Assembly: GCA_030617565.1 (NCBI GenBank)
Contig: JAUWVE010000081.1
Span: forward strand, 1 to 7,100
Origin: Gammaproteobacteria bacterium
Lineage (GTDB): Bacteria; Pseudomonadota; Gammaproteobacteria; BMS3Bbin11
DNA length: 7,100 nt
Direction: 5' to 3'
Shown: positions 1 through 5,013 of the stretch, piece by piece
How positions within the stretch are numbered: the first letter of the stretch is position 1
Layout of the letters: the number at the start of each line of letters is the position of its first letter
The notes under the pieces: generated by a model
What the model was told of the DNA's origin: nothing
What the model saw: only the letters and a program-made list of their open reading frames with translations
Database searches by the model: none
Program-made: the position numbers and the translations under genes

Positions 1-1375
1 GGAACGTGATTGCCTGGTTGTCGGCGGGGGGCAGGTTGCGGCTCGAAAGGTGGCGCTGCTGGATAAGGCCGGTGCCAGCATAACGGTCATAGCACCCGAT
101 CTTTGTGATGAGCTTTCTGCAAAAGTGGCAGCAAAGGAAATCCATTACCACAAGCGTGGATTTGAAGATGCGGATATTACCAACCAGGCTGTTATTATCG
201 CCGCAACCGATAACCGAAAGGTGAATGAACGCATTTCATCTCTGGCTCAAAGGGCCGGTATTCCTGTCAATGTGGTTGATAATCCGGATCTGTGCAGTTT
301 TATTATGCCGTCGATCATTGACCGCTCGCCGGTGCAGGTTGCCATATCCACCGGTGGTGCATCACCGGTGCTGGCGCGTCTGCTGCGCGGGCGCCTGGAA
401 TCATTTATTCCTTCTGCTACGGGTCGCCTGGCCAGTCTGCTGGAAGAATACCGCGTCGCAGTAAAAAAACGCTTTACCAATATCGAATCCCGGCGTTATT
501 TCTGGGAACGTATACTGCAGGGCCGTGTTGCAGAACTGGTTTATGCCGGGCGTGATGATGAGGCGAGGTCGGCGCTATCAGAGGAAATCAGCAAAGCTGG
601 CGAGTGGCAGGATGAGGTGGGGCAGGTCTACCTGGTGGGTGCCGGTCCGGGTGATCCTGATTTACTTACTTTCCGAGCCCTGCGTCTGATGCAGCAGGCC
701 GATGTTGTTGTATATGACAGACTGGTATCTGAACCGATTCTGGATATGGTGCGTCGGGATGCTGATCGCATCTATGCCGGCAAAGAACGTAATAACCATG
801 CTATTCAACAGGAAGACATCAACCAGTTGCTGATCCGGCTGGCCAAGGAGGGGCACCGTGTCTTGCGCCTGAAAGGTGGTGACCCGTTCATCTTCGGTCG
901 TGGTGGTGAAGAGATAGAGGGGCTCATGGAAGAGGGCATACCTTTTCAGGTGGTACCTGCAATAACGGCAGCTTCCGGTTGCTCAACATACTCCGGTATT
1001 CCTCTGACACACCGTGATTATTCGCAGGCATGTACGTTTGTCACTGGCCACCTTAAAGATGGCACCTGTAATCTCAACTGGCCGGCGCTGGCTCAGCCCA
1101 ATCAGACCATTGTTTTCTATATGGGGCTGCAGGCAGTCAATGTGATCTGCAAGGAACTGATAGCACATGATATGCCACCGACTACACCCGCCGCGCTTAT
1201 ACAGCAGGGTACAACTCCGGAACAAAAGGTTTATATTGGGGACCTGGATAGTCTGCCTGAGCTTGTAAGGCTATATGAAGTAAAGGCGCCAACACTGATT
1301 ATTGTTGGACAGGTAGTCAAGCTGCATGAAAAGCTAAACTGGTATAACAGCGGTAAAAAAACGAAGAAAAAATAA
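1..1375 (+). CDS. cysG: Siroheme synthase CysG (5' partial)
   Basis: This is a multifunctional cytosolic enzyme converting uroporphyrinogen III to siroheme: two SAM-dependent methylations, NAD-dependent oxidation of precorrin-2, then ferrochelation. Siroheme is the cofactor of sulfite and nitrite reductases. The reading frame is open from base 2, and its first codons (ERDCLVVGGGQVAARK) align with the E. coli N-terminus including the GGG dinucleotide-binding loop. About 11 residues are therefore lost off the window edge, and the GTG at 50 is not the true start. The N-terminal dehydrogenase/chelatase half has the Asp of NVVDNP (E. coli D104) and FIMPSIIDRSP. The C-terminal methyltransferase half starts near base 625 (VYLVGAGPGDPDLLT) and keeps the Asp of VVYDRLV (716-718, E. 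coli D248), a Lys at 782-784 (K270), LKGGDPFIFGRGGEE and FYMGL. The position of the phosphoserine described in Salmonella CysG (S128) is Thr here (350-352). The protein ends in a lysine-rich tail, KKTKKK, absent from E. coli CysG. The stop is one base before cysE, suggesting co-transcription. Confidence 0.96.
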   Translation, partial: ERDCLVVGGGQVAARKVALLDKAGASITVIAPDLCDELSAKVAAKEIHYHKRGFEDADITNQAVIIAATDNRKVNERISSLAQRAGIPVNVVDNPDLCSFIMPSIIDRSPVQVAISTGGASPVLARLLRGRLESFIPSATGRLASLLEEYRVAVKKRFTNIESRRYFWERILQGRVAELVYAGRDDEARSALSEEISKAGEWQDEVGQVYLVGAGPGDPDLLTFRALRLMQQADVVVYDRLVSEPILDMVRRDADRIYAGKERNNHAIQQEDINQLLIRLAKEGHRVLRLKGGDPFIFGRGGEEIEGLMEEGIPFQVVPAITAASGCSTYSGIPLTHRDYSQACTFVTGHLKDGTCNLNWPALAQPNQTIVFYMGLQAVNVICKELIAHDMPPTTPAALIQQGTTPEQKVYIGDLDSLPELVRLYEVKAPTLIIVGQVVKLHEKLNWYNSGKKTKKK

Positions 1376-1376
1376 T

Positions 1377-2183
1377 ATGTTTCAAAGACTTAATGAAGAT
1401 ATCGAATGTGTTTTCGAGCGCGATCCTGCAGCCAGGAATACTCTCGAAGTGCTCACTACCTATCCGGGTTTGCATGCAATCTGGGGGCATCGCATGAGTT
1501 CCTTCCTGTGGCGTCACGGGTTCAAATGGCTGGCGCGTATGTTATCCAATCTTTTTCGCTGGCTGACTGGAATTGAAATTCATCCGGGTGCCGTCATTGG
1601 CTGCCGCTTTTTCATTGATCATGGCATGGGTGTGGTGATCGGTGAGACGGCTGAAATTGGCAATGATTGCACACTGTATCACGGCGTCACATTGGGTGGC
1701 ACAAGTTGGGACAAAGGCAAGCGCCACCCGACACTGGAAGATAATGTGGTCATCGGTGCCGGTGCCAAGGTGCTTGGGCCAATTACTATTGGTGCCAGTG
1801 CAAAAATAGGCTCAAACTCGGTGGTAGTCAAAGATGTGCCGCCCATGTCTACTGTCGTCGGTATCCCCGGGCATATCGTTACCAGGCCGGATGACGGTAA
1901 CGCAGATAAGCGCAAGGAGCAGGCTCAGAAAATAGGCTTTACTGCTTATGGTGAAACGCAAAACTCAGCAGATCCTGTTGCGCAGGCGGTCAACCGCATA
2001 CTTGAGCATTTGCATGCAGTCGATTCGCGGATTAATTTAATCGATGGAAAGCTGGAGCAGGCAGGACTGGCTGATGGCCTGGATGATCTGCCCGAGCTTG
2101 ATGTTGAGGAAATCAGTTCAGGTGGTAAAGCGAGCGAATCAGAAAGACAGTCTGGTGAGAAAAAACACAGCGGCAATACTTGA
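1377..2183 (+). CDS. cysE: Serine O-acetyltransferase (CysE2/EpsC type)
   Basis: This cytosolic enzyme transfers acetyl from acetyl-CoA to L-serine, giving O-acetylserine, the acceptor into which cysteine synthase places sulfide. The 268-residue protein has a short helical N-terminus (about 1-65, DPAARNTLEVLTTYPGLHAIWGHR) and then a left-handed beta-helix of hexapeptide repeats (about 66-165). Active-site residues include Asp81-His82 in FFIDHGMG and His117 in KGKRHPTLED, matching E. coli D157-H158 and H193. GVTLGGTSWDKGKRHP is typical of the short-N-terminus class. The C-terminal extension (about 172-268) is predicted helical to residue 230 and then acidic and polar. It lacks the terminal Ile that in E. 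coli CysE docks into cysteine synthase, so that complex is not predicted from sequence. The cysE-iscR order is shared with Pseudomonas and Azotobacter, where the gene is thought to supply cysteine for cluster assembly. The ATG is one base after the cysG stop with only a weak GAAG upstream, so translational coupling is likely. The stop codon lies inside the IscR operator. Confidence 0.96.
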   Translation: MFQRLNEDIECVFERDPAARNTLEVLTTYPGLHAIWGHRMSSFLWRHGFKWLARMLSNLFRWLTGIEIHPGAVIGCRFFIDHGMGVVIGETAEIGNDCTLYHGVTLGGTSWDKGKRHPTLEDNVVIGAGAKVLGPITIGASAKIGSNSVVVKDVPPMSTVVGIPGHIVTRPDDGNADKRKEQAQKIGFTAYGETQNSADPVAQAVNRILEHLHAVDSRINLIDGKLEQAGLADGLDDLPELDVEEISSGGKASESERQSGEKKHSGNT

Positions 2184-2200
2184 CTAAATTAGTCGGGTAT
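2176..2200. promoter_or_regulatory. IscR type-1 operator
   Basis: By eye this 25-base site fits every position of the E. coli type-1 IscR consensus (left half ATASYYGACT, right half YAGTCRRSTAT, separated by RWWW). The two halves here are ATACTTGACT (2176-2185) and TAGTCGGGTAT (2190-2200), with core arms GACTA/TAGTC. In E. coli, [2Fe-2S]-IscR binds such sites and represses the isc promoter when clusters are plentiful. The site overlaps both the cysE stop codon and the predicted -35 element of the iscR promoter, the right place for repression. The match is seen directly; the regulatory effect is inferred from E. coli. Confidence 0.88.
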
Positions 2201-2208
2201 TAGATAAT
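2180..2208 (+). promoter_or_regulatory. Sigma-70-like promoter of iscR operon
   Basis: TTGACT at 2180-2185 (one mismatch to the -35 consensus) and GATAAT at 2203-2208 (one mismatch to the -10 consensus) are separated by exactly 17 bases. Transcription would start near 2214-2216, leaving a leader of roughly 58 bases before the iscR ATG. The IscR operator covers the -35 box and most of the spacer. No intrinsic terminator separates cysE from this promoter, so read-through from cysG-cysE is also possible. Confidence 0.78.
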
Positions 2209-2233
2209 AAGTAATTATAACATATCCTGGATC

Positions 2234-2253
2234 GTATCGGTATTTTACGATAC
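2234..2253. promoter_or_regulatory. Inverted repeat in the iscR leader
   Basis: GTATCG (2234-2239) and CGATAC (2248-2253) form perfect 6-base arms around an 8-base A/T-rich centre. The repeat lies in the predicted 5' leader, about 20 bases before the iscR ATG. It could be a small RNA hairpin or a second, diverged operator; E. coli has more than one IscR site at this promoter. The fit to the type-1 consensus is poor and there is no U-run to make a terminator. Its function is unknown. Confidence 0.35.
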
Positions 2254-2273
2254 TTAACACGCGAGTTTTCACT

Positions 2274-2744
2274 ATGAGACTGACCACAAAAGGCCGTTAT
2301 GCAGTAACGGCAATGCTTGACCTTGCTATCCATTATGAAAAGGGCGCCATAACGCTTTCTGACATAGCGGGTAGACAGGGAATATCACTTTCCTACCTGG
2401 AACAATTGTTTGCCCGCCTGCGACGTAAAGGCCTGGTGACGAGTACGCGTGGACCGGGTGGCGGCTACCGTCTCGCGACAGAGCCGGAAAATATCCACGT
2501 CGCAGAAATCGTGACCGCAATCAATGAGACCGTTGATGCAACACGTTGTGGCGGCGAGAAAAACTGTGACAAAGAGGGCCGCTGTCTTACCCATTATCTG
2601 TGGGAAGACCTGAGTACCCGTATTCACGAGTTCCTTAACAATATCACCCTCGGTGACCTTGTTAACCAGCCTAACGTACAGGAAGTTGCCTGTCGCCAGG
2701 AAGAAACAAAGAAAAAGGTTGCTCTGAGCTCTATCAGACCGTAA
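2274..2744 (+). CDS. iscR: Fe-S cluster-sensing regulator IscR (Rrf2 family)
   Basis: This cytosolic transcription factor binds DNA as a dimer and carries a [2Fe-2S] cluster. With the cluster it represses the isc operon, and with or without it controls other Fe-S and stress genes in E. coli. The 156 residues compare with 162 in E. coli. The N-terminal winged helix (about 1-65) reads MRLTTKGRYAVTAMLDLA and then the recognition region GISLSYLEQLFARLRRKGLV, followed by the wing RGPGGGYRL. The cluster ligands are all present with E. coli numbering and spacing: Cys92, Cys98, Cys104 and His107 (RCGGEKNC...RCLTH). The dimerisation helix continues through LWEDLSTRIHEFLNNITLGDLV. The tail after residue 140 is diverged and lysine-rich, as is usual. 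A weak ribosome-binding site, GCGAG, lies 8 bases before the ATG. The full-consensus IscR operator upstream indicates negative autoregulation. Confidence 0.97.
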   Translation: MRLTTKGRYAVTAMLDLAIHYEKGAITLSDIAGRQGISLSYLEQLFARLRRKGLVTSTRGPGGGYRLATEPENIHVAEIVTAINETVDATRCGGEKNCDKEGRCLTHYLWEDLSTRIHEFLNNITLGDLVNQPNVQEVACRQEETKKKVALSSIRP

Positions 2745-2771
2745 CGAACGAACACTAGAAGCTGAACAGAA

Positions 2772-3983
2772 ATGAAACCAATATACCTTGATTACTCCGC
2801 GACTACCCCGGTTGATAAACGGGTGGCTGAAAAAATGATGAATTATTTGACCATGGATGGTGAGTTTGGCAATCCTGCCTCTCGTTCACATGTCTATGGC
2901 TGGGCGTCTGAGGCGGCCGTTGATCTGGCACGTAAGCAGGTGGCGGACCTGATCAATGCCGATCCCAGAGAAATAGTCTGGACATCGGGTGCGACAGAAT
3001 CTGATAACCTTGCCATCAAGGGCGCAGCACATTTTTATAGCAAGAAAGGCAAGCACATTATTACCTGCAAGACTGAACACAAGGCGGTGCTGGATACCTG
3101 CCGCCAGCTTGAGCGTGAAGGCTTTGAAGTGACCTATCTGGATCCCGAGGAGAATGGACTGATTGACCTTGGGAAACTGGAAGCTGCAATCCGTCCTGAT
3201 ACAACCTTGATAAGCATCATGCATGTGAACAATGAAATTGGCGTTATTCAGGATATTGCCGCGATAGCGAAGATTGCCCACGAACATAAAGTTATATTTC
3301 ATACCGATGCGGCCCAGAGTGCCGGTAAAATTCCGATTGATGTCAAAGCAATGGACATTGATATGCTTTCACTTTCTGCGCACAAGATATACGGCCCTAA
3401 GGGGGTCGGGGCACTTTTTGTGAGACGTAAGCCGCGCATCAGAATTGAGGCCCAGATGCATGGCGGTGGCCATGAGCGTGGCATGCGTTCAGGCACCCTG
3501 GCTGTGCATCAGATTGTCGGTATGGGTGAGGCCTTTCAAATTGCAAAAAATGAAATGGCAGAAGAAACAGCAAGAATACTAAAGCTGCGTACACGCTTGC
3601 TTGACGGTTTTAAGGACATGGAAGAAGTCTATGTTAATGGGGATCTTCAGCACCGTATTGCCGGGAACATCAACATCAGCTTTAATTTTGTTGAAGGTGA
3701 GTCACTGATCATGGCACTTAAAGATCTGGCTGTATCATCGGGTTCGGCCTGTACATCGGCCAGTCTGGAACCGTCTTATGTGCTGCGGGCACTCGGCCGA
3801 AATGATGAACTGGCACATAGTTCCATACGATTCAGTATTGGTCGCTTTACCACTGAGCAGGATATAGACAGGGCGATACAACTGGTTCGTGATAATATTG
3901 ATAGATTACGTGAGCTGTCTCCACTGTGGGATATGTACAAAGATGGCGTAGATCTGGAAAAAGTAGAGTGGGTTGCTCATTAG
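2772..3983 (+). CDS. iscS: Cysteine desulfurase IscS
   Basis: This pyridoxal-phosphate enzyme converts cysteine to alanine and holds the sulfur as a persulfide for Fe-S clusters, tRNA thiolation and other acceptors. The 403-residue protein aligns end to end with E. coli IscS (404). Key residues are His103 (KTEHKAVLD), the PLP-binding Lys205 (SAHKIYGPKG, codon 3384-3386) and the persulfide-forming Cys327 in SSGSACTSASLEP (codon 3750-3752), each one lower than in E. coli because of a one-residue N-terminal gap. The long mobile loop around the Cys marks a group I (NifS/IscS) desulfurase, not SufS. The C-terminal tail SPLWDMYKDGVDLEKVEW is conserved; in E. coli this end takes part in docking IscU. 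The gene begins 27 bases after iscR with a weak AGAAG upstream, in the same transcript. The expected next gene, iscU, is not there. Confidence 0.98.
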   Translation: MKPIYLDYSATTPVDKRVAEKMMNYLTMDGEFGNPASRSHVYGWASEAAVDLARKQVADLINADPREIVWTSGATESDNLAIKGAAHFYSKKGKHIITCKTEHKAVLDTCRQLEREGFEVTYLDPEENGLIDLGKLEAAIRPDTTLISIMHVNNEIGVIQDIAAIAKIAHEHKVIFHTDAAQSAGKIPIDVKAMDIDMLSLSAHKIYGPKGVGALFVRRKPRIRIEAQMHGGGHERGMRSGTLAVHQIVGMGEAFQIAKNEMAEETARILKLRTRLLDGFKDMEEVYVNGDLQHRIAGNINISFNFVEGESLIMALKDLAVSSGSACTSASLEPSYVLRALGRNDELAHSSIRFSIGRFTTEQDIDRAIQLVRDNIDRLRELSPLWDMYKDGVDLEKVEWVAH

Positions 3984-4042
3984 AGGTGTCTATTTGCTTT
4001 GTATCGACAGACAATGCCCACGACTGAATCGGAGAACTGAAA
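3984..4042 (+). other. iscS-iscA junction lacking iscU
   Basis: Only 59 bases separate the iscS stop from the iscA start. In E. coli, Azotobacter and Pseudomonas this interval holds iscU (about 128 codons). No reading frame, and no recognisable trace of an IscU start (MAYSEKVIDHYENPRN) or of its LPPVK motif, is visible here. The interval does hold a good ribosome-binding site for iscA (GGAG at 4031-4034, 8 bases before the ATG). A weak 5-base inverted pair (TGTCT 3987-3991, AGACA 4009-4013) is probably chance. The junction looks tidy and not like a decayed gene. Confidence 0.85.
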
Positions 4043-4366
4043 ATGGCGATAAGTCTAACTGAAAAAGCGGCGGATCATGTCCGTAATTTTATCGAAAAAA
4101 GAGGTGGTGCAGCGGGTTTGAGACTGGCGGTTAAAACCTCGGGTTGCTCCGGGCTTGCTTATGTACTCGAGTTTGTCGATGAAATCGAAGAAAATGATGA
4201 GGTCTTTGAAACAGCAGGCATCAATATTATTGTAGATAAAAAAAGCCTGATTTATCTTGATGGTACGGAACTTGATTATAAGCGTGATGGCCTCAATGAA
4301 GGATTTGAGTTCAATAACCCGAATGTTAAAGATGCCTGTGGTTGCGGGGAAAGCTTTACCGTTTAG
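4043..4366 (+). CDS. iscA: A-type Fe-S carrier protein IscA
   Basis: This small cytosolic A-type protein binds iron or Fe-S clusters and passes clusters to apo-targets, notably in [4Fe-4S] maturation. It has 107 residues, the same length as E. coli IscA, and the three ligand cysteines are at identical positions: Cys35 (KTSGCSGLAY) and Cys99/Cys101 in the C-terminal DACGCGESF. GLNEGFEFNNPNVKDACGCGESF is near-identical to E. coli IscA, which, with the gene's position, favours IscA over SufA or ErpA. It is not IscU: it lacks the three-Cys IscU pattern, the LPPVK motif and the IscU fold signature. It has a clear GGAG ribosome-binding site. The frame ends in tandem stops (TAG 4364-4366, TAA 4367-4369). 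With iscU absent, IscA is the only cluster-binding scaffold-like protein encoded between iscS and hscB. Confidence 0.97.
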   Translation: MAISLTEKAADHVRNFIEKRGGAAGLRLAVKTSGCSGLAYVLEFVDEIEENDEVFETAGINIIVDKKSLIYLDGTELDYKRDGLNEGFEFNNPNVKDACGCGESFTV

Positions 4367-4418
4367 TAAGCATCTTTTCTCCGGTTCTCCTGCCTGCTGA
4401 GTAAGTACACTCCTGATC

Positions 4419-4952
4419 ATGCAAATTCCGTTCGAAAATAACTATTTCGATCTTTTTTCTATCGAAAAGTCCTATTCACTCGACCGCCATCAACTGCGGG
4501 ATCGTTTTCGCGAGCTTCAAAGGCAATTTCACCCGGATAATTTTGCCAGTGCTACTGAGCAGGATCGCCGTATTTCTGCACAGTATGCGGCAATGATTAA
4601 CGAAGCATTTACGACATTGAATGACCCCGTGCAGCGTGGACGGTATATGCTATCTCTCAACGGCATTAACACGGATGAAGAGCACGATACCCGCATGGAT
4701 CCGGAGTTTTTAATGCAACAGATAGAATTACGTGAAGAACTTGATGCTGCTCGCTCATCTTCACTGGATGCATTAAATCAACTGTCTGATAAGGTGGAAA
4801 GTGATTTTGCCGGAAGGATGGCGCTGGTGGGAGAAATTCTGGACGGGACAGATGATAATGAATTAGAAAAAGCACGTCATCTGGTACGAGAATTACAATT
4901 TCTCAGTCGCATGCGAAATGAAATAGAAGAGGCTGAAGAGTCGTTTTTTTGA
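4419..4952 (+). CDS. hscB: Fe-S assembly J-protein co-chaperone HscB
   Basis: This DnaJ-like co-chaperone delivers cluster-loaded IscU to HscA and stimulates its ATPase. The protein has 177 residues against 171 in E. coli, most of the difference being a longer N-terminus (MQIPFENNYFDLF). The J-domain (about 8-78) has the diagnostic His38-Pro39-Asp40 in RELQRQFHPDNFAS. The C-terminal three-helix domain (about 92-175) keeps the E. coli IscU-binding surface: Leu98, Met99, Ile102, Glu103 and Glu106 in FLMQQIELREELDA, and Phe161 (E. coli L92, M93, L96, E97, E100, F153). The E104 equivalent is Ala110. No strong ribosome-binding site is seen in the 52-base pyrimidine-rich gap after iscA, but a stop at 4398-4400 in the same frame leaves 4419 as the only ATG. 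The coding end runs through seven T's into the TGA. Confidence 0.96.
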   Translation: MQIPFENNYFDLFSIEKSYSLDRHQLRDRFRELQRQFHPDNFASATEQDRRISAQYAAMINEAFTTLNDPVQRGRYMLSLNGINTDEEHDTRMDPEFLMQQIELREELDAARSSSLDALNQLSDKVESDFAGRMALVGEILDGTDDNELEKARHLVRELQFLSRMRNEIEEAEESFF

Positions 4953-4971
4953 ATGGCATCAGCGCTGCTTA

Positions 4972-4998
4972 AACAATACTGACAATACTTCGAATACT
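4972..4998 (+). repeat. Three 9-bp tandem repeats before hscA
   Basis: Three head-to-tail units AACAATACT, GACAATACT and TCGAATACT (4972-4980, 4981-4989, 4990-4998) share the core AATACT at a strict 9-base period in the hscB-hscA spacer. They end just before the hscA ribosome-binding site (GGCGAG, 4999-5004). The related string CAATACTTGACT occurs at the IscR operator, but the palindromic partner is missing here, so this is not called an IscR site. It may be simple replication slippage. Confidence 0.6.
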
Positions 4999-5013
4999 GG
5001 CGAGAAAACACCG

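Noticed and set aside
50..1375. cysG starting at the GTG at position 50
   Set aside because: The same frame stays open back to base 2 and encodes the conserved CLVVGGGQVA dinucleotide-binding loop, so the true start lies before the window.
2184..2273. Rho-independent terminator between cysE and iscR
   Set aside because: The GACTA/TAGTC palindrome is short, A/T-rich and not followed by a T run; it is better explained as the IscR site. The leader inverted repeat also lacks a T tract after it.
2886..3302. 138-codon open frame on the minus strand within iscS
   Set aside because: It lies wholly antisense to the strongly conserved iscS coding sequence, resembles no known protein and has no ribosome-binding site I can identify. 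The same holds for the other antisense frames, such as 4055-4420 opposite iscA and 5968-6342 opposite hscA.
4043..4366. Possibility that the small gene after iscS is iscU
   Set aside because: The 107-residue protein has Cys35, Cys99 and Cys101 in A-type motifs and is near-identical in key stretches to E. coli IscA. It has no LPPVK and no IscU cysteine pattern.
4944..4952. Seven-T run at the hscB stop as a programmed frameshift signal
   Set aside because: The zero-frame protein already ends at the length normal for HscB. A -1 shift would add only a few residues before a stop near 4969, and there is no stimulatory structure or downstream domain to fuse.
4972..4998. AATACT repeats as a second IscR operator
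   Set aside because: Only the ATACT end of the left half-site is present. The GACT..AGTC palindrome that defines type-1 sites is missing, and the string is a direct repeat.
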